This document shows, one piece after another, positions 49,025-58,029 of a stretch of 64,000 bases of DNA; positions within the stretch are counted from its first letter, which is position 1; the number at the start of each line of letters is the position of its first letter. A program made the translations under genes and the position numbers. The notes under the pieces were generated by a model that did not search any database, was not told the origin of the DNA, and saw only the letters and a list, made by a program, of their open reading frames with translations. Origin of the DNA: Lutibacter sp. (lineage in GTDB: Bacteria > Bacteroidota > Bacteroidia > Flavobacteriales > Flavobacteriaceae); contig NZ_JABDRI010000018.1 in assembly GCF_013041805.1 (NCBI RefSeq), forward strand, positions 1 to 64,000. Direction: 5' to 3'.

Positions 49025-49051
49025 GAAGAAGAAATCGGACGCACCGTTTTC
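49025..49051 (-). terminator. Candidate attenuator hairpin before the arginine operon
   Basis: On the minus strand GAAAACGG, loop TGCGT, CCGATTTC form an 8-bp stem with one A-A mismatch (49044-49051 with 49031-49038), followed by TTCTTC. The T-run is imperfect, so it is a weak terminator at best. It begins 9 bases after the leader stop. A second small GC stem, GCCC/GGGC at 49065-49077, covers the Arg codons of the leader. Confidence 0.45.
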
Positions 49052-49060
49052 AATAGATAT

Positions 49061-49126
49061 TTAAGCCCGCAAGGGGCGACGAGGAAAAAAGCGTACTACT
49101 ACTATAAGTGAATTCTCGTTTTTCAT
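49061..49126 (-). CDS. Arginine-rich leader peptide of the arginine operon (candidate)
   Basis: A 21-codon ORF with ATG at 49126 and TAA at 49061-49063, lying about 80 bases before the GNAT gene. It begins MKNENSLI and its last 13 residues are VVVRFFPRRPLRA, with Arg at 12, 16, 17 and 20 encoded by CGC, CGT, CGC and CGG. A hairpin follows at once. The segment 49033-49092 is close to 50 percent G+C in an AT-rich chromosome. The layout is that of a transcription attenuator sensing charged tRNA-Arg. I found no convincing promoter box upstream: TACTATTG at 49132-49139 has one mismatch and no TTG partner. The rest of 49127-49242 shows nothing clear. Alternatives are chance, or an unrelated GC-rich repeat. 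Confidence 0.5.
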   Translation of the reverse strand: MKNENSLIVVVRFFPRRPLRA

Positions 49127-49242
49127 TGGTACAATAGTACATAAAATAATTAATACTAGAGCTATTTCATGTAATTTTTAATAAAATCTCAGTTTAAAGT
49201 TAATATTTTTAGTAATTATCGTCAAAATAATCAAAAAACACC

Positions 49243-50505
49243 CTAAATTAAGAATTGAAACAGCTCCGGTTTTTCATTCAAATATTCACCTAAAAAGCCT
49301 TTTTGCTTCATTCTTTCTAACAGAGGTTCAAAATCGTCTTTAGAATCTAATTCAATTCCAACTACCGCTGGCCCTTTATCTCTGTTGTGTTTTTTAGTAT
49401 ATTCAAAATAAGCAATATCATCATTTGGCCCCAACACATCTACCACAAATTCTTTTAGAGCTCCCGCGCGTTGCGGAAATTTGATAATGAAATAGTGCTT
49501 CAATCCTTCATAAAACAATGCACGCTCTTTCATTTCTTCCATTCGAGTAATATCATTATTACCTCCACTTACAACGCAAACAATTGTTTTCCCTTTTAAT
49601 TCATCTTTATAATCTTCAAGAGCGGCAATCGATAATGCTCCTGCCGGTTCTACAACCATTGCATTTTCATTATACACTTTTAAAATTGTTGAACAAATAA
49701 GTCCTTCGCAAATTAAATCTGTACTATATAATAAGTCCTTACAAATATTGAAATTTAATTCTCCTATTCGTTTAACTGCAGCTCCATCTACAAAATTATC
49801 AATCTCACTTAAGGTTGTGTTAACACCTTTCTCTAAAGAATTTGTTAAAGAAGGAGCTCCAACTGGCTCCACACCAATAATCTTTGTAGCTGGACTCAAT
49901 GCATTAAAAACACTTCCAACACCCGATGCTAAGCCACCTCCTCCTACTGGAAGAAATAAAAAATCTATGTGAGATTGACTATCATTTAAAATTTCTAATC
50001 CCACTGTTCCTTGACCTGCAATAACCTCTAGATCATCAAACGGATGCACAAATGTGCTTTTATGCGTATTACAAAAATCTATTGCTGCTTTTTTACTATC
50101 GTCAAAACTATCTCCAAAAAGCTGAATTGAAATAAACTCCCTACCAAACATTTTTACCTGATCAATTTTTTGATGTGGTGTTGTTACTGGCATAAAAATT
50201 GTACCGTGAACTTTTAATTTCTGACAAGCATAAGCAACTCCTTGCGCGTGATTACCGGCACTTGCACAAACAATTCCGTTTTTTAATTCATCTTTTGATA
50301 AGCCTTGAATTTTATTATAAGCCCCCCTAATTTTGTAGGAACGAACTACTTGTAAATCTTCTCTTTTGAAGTAAATTTTAGCTTGATAGCGGTCAGAAAA
50401 ATTTTGCATAAAAACCAAAGGAGTTTTTTCTACAACTCCTTTGATATTATGCTGAGCTTTATATATTTCTTCTAATGAAATGCTATTTTTTATAGTTGTA
50501 CTCAA
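49243..50505 (-). CDS. ilvA: Threonine dehydratase (biosynthetic)
   Basis: Threonine to 2-oxobutanoate, entry to isoleucine. The 420 residues have the PLP lysine in VRSYKIRGAYNKIQGL near residue 57, VCASAGNHAQGVAYACQKL, the PLP-phosphate loop LPVGGGGLASGVGSVF near residue 186 and one ACT-like domain from about 330 on (HYFIIKFPQRAGALKEFVVD). It is shorter than E. coli IlvA (514, two ACT-like subdomains). Last gene of the ilv operon; no clear terminator follows. Confidence 0.93.
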   Translation of the reverse strand: MSTTIKNSISLEEIYKAQHNIKGVVEKTPLVFMQNFSDRYQAKIYFKREDLQVVRSYKIRGAYNKIQGLSKDELKNGIVCASAGNHAQGVAYACQKLKVHGTIFMPVTTPHQKIDQVKMFGREFISIQLFGDSFDDSKKAAIDFCNTHKSTFVHPFDDLEVIAGQGTVGLEILNDSQSHIDFLFLPVGGGGLASGVGSVFNALSPATKIIGVEPVGAPSLTNSLEKGVNTTLSEIDNFVDGAAVKRIGELNFNICKDLLYSTDLICEGLICSTILKVYNENAMVVEPAGALSIAALEDYKDELKGKTIVCVVSGGNNDITRMEEMKERALFYEGLKHYFIIKFPQRAGALKEFVVDVLGPNDDIAYFEYTKKHNRDKGPAVVGIELDSKDDFEPLLERMKQKGFLGEYLNEKPELFQFLI

Positions 50506-50529
50506 TAAAATGTTATTACAAAATTTGAA

Positions 50530-52002
50530 TTAAACAATTTTTATCATGGCTGTCATAGACTCACGTAAGAACTCCCCAATATCTTCTACTGGATGATTTC
50601 TAATTGCTGCATTTACTTCAATTAATTCTTTATTATCAACACTATTAGATCCATCATTAAACGGTCTTCCAATAAAATTACTCGGTGCATTTTTTACATA
50701 TTCAGCAATTAGTGGTTTACAAGCGTGGTCAAATAAATAACATCCATACTCAGCAGTATCAGAAATTACACGGTTCATTTCAAATAATTTTTTTCGTGCA
50801 ATTGTATTTGCAATTAATGGTGTTTCGTGCAACGATTCATAGTATGCAGATTCTTCAATAATTCCAGATTCTGTCATTGCTTCAAAAGCCAATTCAACAC
50901 CTGCTTTTACCATAGCAACCATTAACACACCATTGTCAAAATATTCTTGCTCTGAAATTTCAACAGTAGCAGCCGGTGTTTTTTCAAATGCAGTTTCTCC
51001 AGTTGCTGCTCTCCATGTTAATAAATTAACGTCGTCATTCGCCCAGTCTTCCATCATTGTTTTAGAAAAATGACCTGACATAATATCATCCATGTGTTTT
51101 TGGAAAAGCGGACGCATAATATCTTTTAATTCTTCCGAAGCTTCAAATGCAGCAATTTTAGCTGGGTTAGAAAGTCTATCCATCATATTCGTGATTCCAC
51201 CATATTTTAAGGCCTCTGTTACAGTTTCCCAACCATATTGAATTAATTTTGAAGCATAACCTTTTTCAACGCCTTCTTCAACCATTTTATCGAAACATAA
51301 AATAGAACCTGTTTGTAACAACCCACATAAAATGGTTTGTTCACCCATTAAATCTGATTTTACTTCAGCAACAAATGACGATTCTAAAACTCCTGCTGTA
51401 TGACCTCCTGTTCCAACAGCGTATGCTTTTGCATAATCCCAACCTTTCCCTTCAGGATCATTTTCAGGGTGTACGGCAATTAATGTTGGTACACCAAAAC
51501 CTCTTTTAAATTCTTCTCGAACTTCAGAGCCTGGTGATTTTGGAGCTACCATAATTACCGTAATATCTTTACGAATTTGCATTCCCTCTTCAACAATATT
51601 AAATCCATGAGAATAAGATAAGGTAGCACCTTTTTTCATTAAAGGCATCACTGCAGAAACCACCGCTGTGTGCTGTTTATCTGGCGTTAAGTTTATTAAT
51701 AAATCAGCAGTTGGAATCATTTCTTCATAAGTACCAACTTTAAATTTGTTTTCAGATGCATTTAAAAACGATTGTCTTTTTTCAGAAATTGCAGCTTGCC
51801 TCAGCGTATAAGAAACATCCAATCCAGAATCTCTCATATTTAAACCTTGGTTTAAACCTTGTGCTCCACAGCCAACAATTACAATTTTTTTACCTTTTAA
51901 TGCTTCAACACCTTCAATAAATTCTGAAGATTCCATAAATCTACATTTTCCTAATTGATCTAATTTATCTCTTAAAGAAAGTTTGTTAAAATAATTTGCC
52001 AT
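50530..52002 (-). CDS. ilvC: Ketol-acid reductoisomerase, class II (long)
   Basis: Isomerises and reduces acetohydroxy acids in Ile/Val synthesis. The 490-residue length and duplicated C-terminal helical domain are of the E. coli type. Motifs are [20 protein letters not shown] near residue 36, [20 protein letters not shown] near residue 153 and [12 protein letters not shown] with its metal-binding Asp and Glu. The 24-base gap to ilvA keeps it in the same run. Confidence 0.96.
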   Translation of the reverse strand: MANYFNKLSLRDKLDQLGKCRFMESSEFIEGVEALKGKKIVIVGCGAQGLNQGLNMRDSGLDVSYTLRQAAISEKRQSFLNASENKFKVGTYEEMIPTADLLINLTPDKQHTAVVSAVMPLMKKGATLSYSHGFNIVEEGMQIRKDITVIMVAPKSPGSEVREEFKRGFGVPTLIAVHPENDPEGKGWDYAKAYAVGTGGHTAGVLESSFVAEVKSDLMGEQTILCGLLQTGSILCFDKMVEEGVEKGYASKLIQYGWETVTEALKYGGITNMMDRLSNPAKIAAFEASEELKDIMRPLFQKHMDDIMSGHFSKTMMEDWANDDVNLLTWRAATGETAFEKTPAATVEISEQEYFDNGVLMVAMVKAGVELAFEAMTESGIIEESAYYESLHETPLIANTIARKKLFEMNRVISDTAEYGCYLFDHACKPLIAEYVKNAPSNFIGRPFNDGSNSVDNKELIEVNAAIRNHPVEDIGEFLRESMTAMIKIV

Positions 52003-52022
52003 TTGTATCTTTTTTATTCTTT

Positions 52023-52544
52023 TTAATTAATTTCTGCTAATAATTCTGAAATTGCCATTTTTGGCTTTGAAATTGCAATTCGTCCTGATCGTACAAATTG
52101 TAACAACCCAAAAGGTTTTAATTTTTCGTACATTCTATTAATATCTTCTCTATAACCTGAGGCTTCAATAACAAACCAGCGATCTGTTATAGCAATAATG
52201 TGAGCTCTTCTAAATTTCATTTTATTTTGAATTTCTTCATTATATAAATGCTCTGAAGAAATTTTAAATAAAGCAGTTTCATGATAAATAATTTCATCTT
52301 CAGTATGATAAAAAGATCCAAGAACTTCAATTTGCTTTTCTAACTGACCTACCACTTTTCTAATTAAAGTTTCTGGGACAATTACTACAAATGTAAATCG
52401 ATGAACGTTCTCTATTTCAGATTTTGAAACCGTCATACTTTCAATATTGATATGACGCTTTAAAAATATTGCTGAAAGTCTATTTAATATTCCTATATTA
52501 TTTTCGGTATATACCGAAACTGTAAAATTTTTGCTTTCTTCCAT
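52023..52544 (-). CDS. ilvN: Acetolactate synthase small (regulatory) subunit
   Basis: Binds the catalytic subunit and mediates valine feedback. The 173 residues begin with an ACT domain ([24 protein letters not shown]) having the N-x-x-G-x-L effector pattern, then a second ferredoxin-like domain with [21 protein letters not shown] and [15 protein letters not shown]. It is 2 bases from ilvB. Confidence 0.95.
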   Translation of the reverse strand: MEESKNFTVSVYTENNIGILNRLSAIFLKRHINIESMTVSKSEIENVHRFTFVVIVPETLIRKVVGQLEKQIEVLGSFYHTEDEIIYHETALFKISSEHLYNEEIQNKMKFRRAHIIAITDRWFVIEASGYREDINRMYEKLKPFGLLQFVRSGRIAISKPKMAISELLAEIN

Positions 52545-52546
52545 AA

Positions 52547-54280
52547 TTAACTTAATCTAATATCTGAAACACTTGCTCCCGTTGGTATCATAGGAAACAC
52601 ATTATCTTCTTGTTCTATTACAACTTCTAAAAAATACGCATCTTTTGAAGCCATCATTGTTTTAATTGCCCCATCTAAATCTTCTCGCTTTGAGACTTTA
52701 ACCGCCTCAATATCATAAGCTTCTGCTAATTTTACAAAGTTTGGACTTATCATTTCAGTAGAAGCATAACGCTTATCAAAAAATAATTCTTGCCATTGGC
52801 GAACCATTCCTAAATAATTATTATTTAAAACTACAATTTTAACTGCAGCTTTAGTTTGTAGAATCGTACCTAACTCATTACACGTCATTTGATAACCACC
52901 ATCTCCAATAATTGCAACTACTTCGCGTTCGGGTGCTCCCATTTTCGCCCCAATGGCTGCTGGCAACCCAAACCCCATAGTTCCTAACCCACCAGAAGTT
53001 ACATTACTTCTTGTTTTATTAAAAGTCGCGTAACGCCAAGCAAACATTTGATGCTGTCCAACATCTGAAACTATAATAGCATCGCCATTTGTTTCTTTGT
53101 TAATTCCTCCTAAAACCTCACCCATTGTTAATCCTTCTTTAGTAGGGTTTAACTGATCGTGAATTACAGTTTTATGTTCTATCTCATATAATTTATGAAA
53201 TTCCTTCATCCAATCTTTATGTTCACCATTATTTACGTACTGCATAATTTTAGTTAAAGATTCTTTAACATCTGCTATAACAGCAACATCTGTTTTTACA
53301 TTTTTGTCAACTTCTGCAGGATCAATTTCAAAGTGAATTACTTTTGCTTGTTTAGCATATGTTGCTAAATTACCTGTTACACGATCATCAAATCGCATTC
53401 CAATAGCAATTAAAACATCGCAAGAGTTAGTTAAAACATTCGGCGCATAATTCCCGTGCATACCAACCATACCAACATTTAAAGGGTGCTTTGTTTCTAA
53501 AGCTGAAAGACCTAAACCTGTAGAAGCCGAAGGAATATCAGTTTTCTCAATAAAATTTTTAAATTCTTGCTCTGCACCACCAAGGATAACGCCTTGTCCC
53601 CAAACAATAAATGGTTTTTTAGCACTATTAATTAACTCAGCGGCTTCCTTTAATTTCTCAAGGTTCAATTTAGGAATAGCTTTATAGCTTCTAATTTTTT
53701 CACATTTTTTATATGAAAAGTCGAATTCTTCAAACTGAGCATCTTTAGTTATATCTATTAAAACAGGTCCTGGTCGACCAGATTTAGCAATATAAAATGC
53801 TTTCGCAATTATTTCGGGAATTTCACTTGCCTTTGTAATTTGATAATTCCATTTGGTAACAGGCGTTGATATTCCAATAATATCTGTTTCTTGAAAAGCA
53901 TCTGAACCTAATAAATGTGAACCAACTTGGCCTGTAATACAAACCAAAGGAGTAGAATCTATTTGAGCATCTGCAATACCAGTTACTAAGTTTGTTGCTC
54001 CTGGACCTGAAGTTGCAAATACAATTCCCGGTTTTCCTGTTACACGTGCAAAACCTTGAGCTGCATGCGTTGCTCCTTGCTCATGTCGTGTTAGCACATG
54101 ATGAAACTGACCTCTATATTTATATATTTCGTCATAAACAGGCATAATAGCACCTCCAGGGTAACCATATGCTAAATTTGCTTCCTCTGCTAACAAACAT
54201 TTAACAACTGCCTCTGCACCAGTAATTCTAACTGTTGTCTCCGTATTTTTAACTTGAATATCTTTCTTTAACGTCTCCAT
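52547..54280 (-). CDS. ilvB: Acetolactate synthase large subunit
   Basis: ThDP/FAD-dependent condensation of pyruvate. The 577 residues have YGYPGGAIMPVYDEIYK with the catalytic Glu region, RHEQGATHAAQGFARVTGKP, FAD domain with GMVGMHGNYAPN, and ThDP motif IIGDGGYQMTCNELGTI..NNNYLGMV near residue 460-490. It lies 4 bases from ilvD. Confidence 0.97.
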   Translation of the reverse strand: METLKKDIQVKNTETTVRITGAEAVVKCLLAEEANLAYGYPGGAIMPVYDEIYKYRGQFHHVLTRHEQGATHAAQGFARVTGKPGIVFATSGPGATNLVTGIADAQIDSTPLVCITGQVGSHLLGSDAFQETDIIGISTPVTKWNYQITKASEIPEIIAKAFYIAKSGRPGPVLIDITKDAQFEEFDFSYKKCEKIRSYKAIPKLNLEKLKEAAELINSAKKPFIVWGQGVILGGAEQEFKNFIEKTDIPSASTGLGLSALETKHPLNVGMVGMHGNYAPNVLTNSCDVLIAIGMRFDDRVTGNLATYAKQAKVIHFEIDPAEVDKNVKTDVAVIADVKESLTKIMQYVNNGEHKDWMKEFHKLYEIEHKTVIHDQLNPTKEGLTMGEVLGGINKETNGDAIIVSDVGQHQMFAWRYATFNKTRSNVTSGGLGTMGFGLPAAIGAKMGAPEREVVAIIGDGGYQMTCNELGTILQTKAAVKIVVLNNNYLGMVRQWQELFFDKRYASTEMISPNFVKLAEAYDIEAVKVSKREDLDGAIKTMMASKDAYFLEVVIEQEDNVFPMIPTGASVSDIRLS

Positions 54281-54284
54281 ATTT

Positions 54285-55967
54285 TTAAAATTTATCCGTT
54301 ACACAACCTTCAGAGGCTGAAGAAACGGTTTTAGCATATTTATATAATATTCCTTTTTTATGTTTTAACTCAGGAGCTTTCCAATTAGCTTTTCTTTTTG
54401 CCAATTCCTCATCAGTTAATTTTACATTTATTGTTTTATTCTCAGCATTAATAACAATTACATCTCCATCTTGTATCAATCCAATTGCACCACCAGATTG
54501 TGCTTCTGGAGTAATATGTCCTACCACAAAACCGTGAGTTCCTCCTGAAAAACGACCATCAGTAATTAATGCTACCGATTTTCCTAAACCTGCACCCATA
54601 ATCATAGATGTTGGCTTTAACATCTCAGGCATTCCAGGACCTCCCTTTGGTCCAACATATCTAATTACTACTACATCACCTCTTGACACTTTTCCTTCTC
54701 CAATACCTTTGTTAGCTTCATCTTCACCGTCAAAAACAACTGCTTTTCCTTCAAATAAGTTTCCTTCTTTCCCACTAATTTTTGCAACTGCGCCTTCCGT
54801 AGCTAGATTACCAAACAATATTTGCAAATTTCCTGAAGATTTCAACGCTTTTTCTGTTGGGTGAATAACTTGTTGATCTTCTTCAAAACTTAGTGCTTCT
54901 ACATTGGCTAAATTTTCAGCCAAAGTTTTACCAGTAACCGTCATACAATCTCCGTGTAAATATCCCTTTTCTAATAAATATTTCATAACAGCTGGAGTTC
55001 CTCCTACACCGTGAACATCTTCCATTAAATATTCTCCACTTGGTTTTAAATCTGCTATTAAAGGAGTTCTGTCACTTACACGCTGAAAATCTTCTAAAGT
55101 AAATTCAATTCCTGCTGCGTGCGCAATTGCTAAATAATGTAGCACTGCATTGGTTGAACCTCCTAACGCATTTACCAAAGCAACGGCATTTTCTAACGAC
55201 TTTTTGGTGATAATATCTAAAGGTTTTAAATCTAGTTCTAATAAATTTTTAATTGCTTCAGCTATCCTTGAACTTTCACTTTCTTTATGTGGATTTTCGG
55301 CTGGAATAGATGAATTGTAAGGTAATGCAAAACCCATAGCCTCTATTGATGAAGCCATTGTATTGGCGGTATACATTCCACCGCAAGCACCTGCTCCAGG
55401 TATTGCATTTTTAATAATTTCTTTATAATCTTCTTCAGATATTGCTCCAGACAATTTTTGACCTAATGCTTCAAAAGCAGATACAATATTTAATTTTTGA
55501 CCTTTATATCTTCCTGAAGCTATGGTACCTCCATAAACCATTAATGAGGGACGGTTTAAACGTAACATTGCCATTATTGCACCAGGCATATTTTTATCAC
55601 ACCCAACAACAGTAACCAACCCATCATAACTTTGAGCGTTCATAACCACTTCAATAGAGTCGGCAATAATATCTCGAGATGGTAATGAATAATTCATCCC
55701 TGAAGTTCCCATTGAAATACCATCACTTACACCAATAGTATTAAAAATTAATCCTACCTGGCTTCTTTTATTAACTTCTTCCTTAATTTGAACTGCCAAA
55801 TTATTAAGGTGCATATTACAAGGGTTTCCATCATAACCTGTACTTGCTATACCTATTTGAGGATTCTTCATATCCTCTTCAGAAAGGCCAACACCATATA
55901 ACATGGCCTGAGATGCAGGCTGGGTAGGATCTTGGGTAACTCTTTTACTGTGTTTATTTAGTTGCAT
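54285..55967 (-). CDS. ilvD: Dihydroxy-acid dehydratase
   Basis: Third common step of Ile/Val synthesis, Fe-S dependent. The 560 residues have the three cluster Cys in [11 protein letters not shown] (near residue 51), [10 protein letters not shown] (near 123) and [17 protein letters not shown] (near 196), plus [16 protein letters not shown]. First structural gene after the leader and terminator described below. The roughly 200 bases between that terminator and the start (55968-56166) show no ORF or further strong hairpin to my reading. Confidence 0.97.
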   Translation of the reverse strand: MQLNKHSKRVTQDPTQPASQAMLYGVGLSEEDMKNPQIGIASTGYDGNPCNMHLNNLAVQIKEEVNKRSQVGLIFNTIGVSDGISMGTSGMNYSLPSRDIIADSIEVVMNAQSYDGLVTVVGCDKNMPGAIMAMLRLNRPSLMVYGGTIASGRYKGQKLNIVSAFEALGQKLSGAISEEDYKEIIKNAIPGAGACGGMYTANTMASSIEAMGFALPYNSSIPAENPHKESESSRIAEAIKNLLELDLKPLDIITKKSLENAVALVNALGGSTNAVLHYLAIAHAAGIEFTLEDFQRVSDRTPLIADLKPSGEYLMEDVHGVGGTPAVMKYLLEKGYLHGDCMTVTGKTLAENLANVEALSFEEDQQVIHPTEKALKSSGNLQILFGNLATEGAVAKISGKEGNLFEGKAVVFDGEDEANKGIGEGKVSRGDVVVIRYVGPKGGPGMPEMLKPTSMIMGAGLGKSVALITDGRFSGGTHGFVVGHITPEAQSGGAIGLIQDGDVIVINAENKTINVKLTDEELAKRKANWKAPELKHKKGILYKYAKTVSSASEGCVTDKF

Positions 55968-56166
55968 TTATTTCAACTTTATTATTATTTAATTTTAAAA
56001 AACGTAATTATTTGTTCTACTTTTTAAACAAGCTGTAAATTTAATTTAGTTATTTATTTCACATCTTATCTACACCAATCTTTTACAATATCCACCTTGA
56101 ACATATGAGAGCTATATATCTGTAAACAAGAGTTTTATCAATTTTATTTTTACAATGATTATCCAA

Positions 56167-56202
56167 TAAAAAAACCTCCCTAAAGTTCAGCAGGAAGGTT
56201 TT
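56167..56202 (-). terminator. Attenuator terminator of the ilv operon
   Basis: On the minus strand AAAACCTTCC and GGGAGGTTTT (56193-56202 with 56171-56180) form a 10-bp stem with one mismatch and a 12-base loop, running into a seven-T tract. It lies 28 bases after the leader peptide stop and about 200 bases before ilvD, as an attenuator should. Confidence 0.75.
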
Positions 56203-56230
56203 ACAATTTTATATAAACTATAATTTATTC

Positions 56231-56296
56231 CTAATCTACTTGTGAAATAATCACAGAGACTTTACTAGAAATAGTATTAACAATTACTTTTTTCAT
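56231..56296 (-). CDS. Ile/Val-rich leader peptide of the ilv operon
   Basis: A 21-codon ORF, ATG at 56296, TAG at 56231-56233. It begins MKKVIV and contains SKVSVIISQVD at the end: five Val and four Ile in 21 residues, no Leu. It sits between a promoter at 56306-56335 and a terminator at 56167-56202, ahead of ilvDBNCA. This is the standard layout for attenuation by Ile and Val. The predicted transcription start is only a few bases before the ATG, so the message would be nearly leaderless. Confidence 0.75.
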   Translation of the reverse strand: MKKVIVNTISSKVSVIISQVD

Positions 56297-56305
56297 ATGT
56301 TTAGA

Positions 56306-56335
56306 CAAAATTGCTATTCATAATTTAATAAACAA
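56306..56335 (-). promoter_or_regulatory. Promoter of the ilv operon
   Basis: Minus-strand TTG (56333-56335), exactly 19 bases, CAATTTTG (56306-56313), one base off TAnnTTTG. It begins immediately after the stop codon of the gene upstream. Confidence 0.65.
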
Positions 56336-57880
56336 TTATTTAATTAACTTTTTAGCTTTTTGCTTGATAATATCTTCAACAGGAATATTTTGAATTTTAC
56401 TCTCGAGCCAAGATAGGATGTCTAAATATAAAAAGGAACGCTTTTCATAAGGGTGGTTTTCAAACTCACTTAATTCTTTATGTAAATTCACAAAAGCCTT
56501 GTGAAGATCTTGAGGATACATAGTACTTAATTTTTTCAAAAATGTAATCATCTTGCGCTGCACTTCGTGCAAATCATTCATTTTTATTAAAAATTTATAC
56601 GTTGAAATAATCAGTTTATCGATATCATAATCTAATCCAGCATCATAATGAGCAACTAAATTCAAAACTCGCGTATAGCATAATAAGTCTTCACGCATTT
56701 TTAAGTCTTTATTACTAATTATTTTCTCTAAATAAAAAATACATTCTTCATTTTTACCTGCCCCAAAATACATACACGCAATTTTATAGTAAAAAACCAT
56801 AATATGATGTACATCAATTTTAGATTCATAATCTTTAATTTGGTCTAATAATTTTAGTGTATAATTAATTCCTTTATGAAATCTTCCTTCTAAAAAATAG
56901 AGATTTAATTTATTTTGTGAATAATATAAAAACGTTAATGTATTTGTGTTTTCATTTAAAGCAATATTCTCGTTTTGAATATCAAAATTTAAGTTTTCAA
57001 GTACCTTATTGAACTTTGTTTTGTGCTTAATTAAATACAACGATTCTAGTAAATAATTAACACCTTTCAAGTAAAAAACGGGGTTTTGTTTTTTCATTTG
57101 AGGTTTTTCTTCAAACAAATCAACCCATTTTTGAGAATATTTATAGCTTAAAACAAAATCTTGCAAGATTAAACTATGCCACAAATAAGCTTGATATAAA
57201 AAAAGTTTTTCTCTAAAACCTAGGTCTGACAACTTGTAATCGGGTAATCTTTTTTCAAAATATAGTTTTACTATTTTTGAGTCGGCATCATTTTTTACAT
57301 ATCCTTCTTTAAGCAATAAACTATATAATTGGAGAGATAGATTTGATAATTTGCTAGTTCTAGTATTTTTTAAACTTAGTTCTTTCGCTTGCATTGAAAG
57401 CTCGTCTGCTCTATTGCTTAAACTTCTTGTGATATACTGAGATTCTATTACTTTTTCAAACTCAACTATTTCATAGGCTAAATTATTTTCACCATTTGTG
57501 AGTGCGAGTTCTTTCGCTTTATCTAAAATTTTTAAGCTTTGTTTATACAAACCTTTATTGTAAAGAATAGCAGCAAAATCAAATTGTTCCCTTATTTGAG
57601 ATCGTACATTCTGATGAACTGGGTTTAAACGTAAACTCACCAAAATTTGCTTATATAAATGTGCTTTCGTATTAGATATTTGCTGCTTTTTAATTTTAGT
57701 TTTTTTTAAAATCAAATCATCATCAAAAGCACTTACTTTATCCAATAAATTAAATAAAGAAATAAAGTTAGCTTCAGTATTGCCTCCCAACCTACCCACG
57801 TATAGCTTGAATTGACGTTTTTCAGATTTAGAAAGCGACTTTACTAATGTAAAAAGAACATCTTTTTGTTCTATAGCCAT
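56336..57880 (-). CDS. Conserved helical (TPR-like) protein of unknown function
   Basis: No catalytic motif or named domain recognised. The 514 residues have no signal peptide and no membrane segment. They are predicted nearly all helical, with Leu/Tyr-rich pairs of about 35-40 residues, for example GLYKQSLKILDKAKELALTN and YLEKIISNKDLKMREDLLCY, as in TPR-like scaffolds. The basic N-terminus (LSKSEKRQFKLYVGRLGG) could bind nucleic acid. It stands alone between the ilv operon downstream and the divergent leuA. The ilv promoter begins at its stop codon. A regulatory role for amino-acid genes is only a guess from position. Confidence 0.75.
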   Translation of the reverse strand: MAIEQKDVLFTLVKSLSKSEKRQFKLYVGRLGGNTEANFISLFNLLDKVSAFDDDLILKKTKIKKQQISNTKAHLYKQILVSLRLNPVHQNVRSQIREQFDFAAILYNKGLYKQSLKILDKAKELALTNGENNLAYEIVEFEKVIESQYITRSLSNRADELSMQAKELSLKNTRTSKLSNLSLQLYSLLLKEGYVKNDADSKIVKLYFEKRLPDYKLSDLGFREKLFLYQAYLWHSLILQDFVLSYKYSQKWVDLFEEKPQMKKQNPVFYLKGVNYLLESLYLIKHKTKFNKVLENLNFDIQNENIALNENTNTLTFLYYSQNKLNLYFLEGRFHKGINYTLKLLDQIKDYESKIDVHHIMVFYYKIACMYFGAGKNEECIFYLEKIISNKDLKMREDLLCYTRVLNLVAHYDAGLDYDIDKLIISTYKFLIKMNDLHEVQRKMITFLKKLSTMYPQDLHKAFVNLHKELSEFENHPYEKRSFLYLDILSWLESKIQNIPVEDIIKQKAKKLIK

Positions 57881-57990
57881 TGTAACTAATTTAGTTTTAA
57901 CCTATTGATTTTTAATTAATTATAAAAATAATAACTATTTGAATATAGTAAACAAATTATTTATTGAAATATACAAAAAACGTATACTAT

Positions 57991-57998
57991 TATTTTTG
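57991..57998 (+). promoter_or_regulatory. Probable -7 element for leuA
   Basis: TATTTTTG, 31 bases before the leuA ATG. The nearest TTG is 24 bases further upstream (57964-57966), longer than usual. Confidence 0.4.
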
Positions 57999-58029
57999 GT
58001 AATTCAAATGTGATAAAAAAAAATCAGAA

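Noticed and set aside
49100-49130. ArgR-type operator ahead of the arginine operon
   Set aside because: TGAAT and TTCA half-sites occur, but the spacing between them does not fit the 18-base ARG box.
49034-49140. Alternative 30-codon frame over the arginine leader (starting ATGTACTATTGT)
   Set aside because: It is Ser/Thr-rich with one Arg and has no relation to the operon; the overlapping Arg-rich frame explains the GC-rich segment better.
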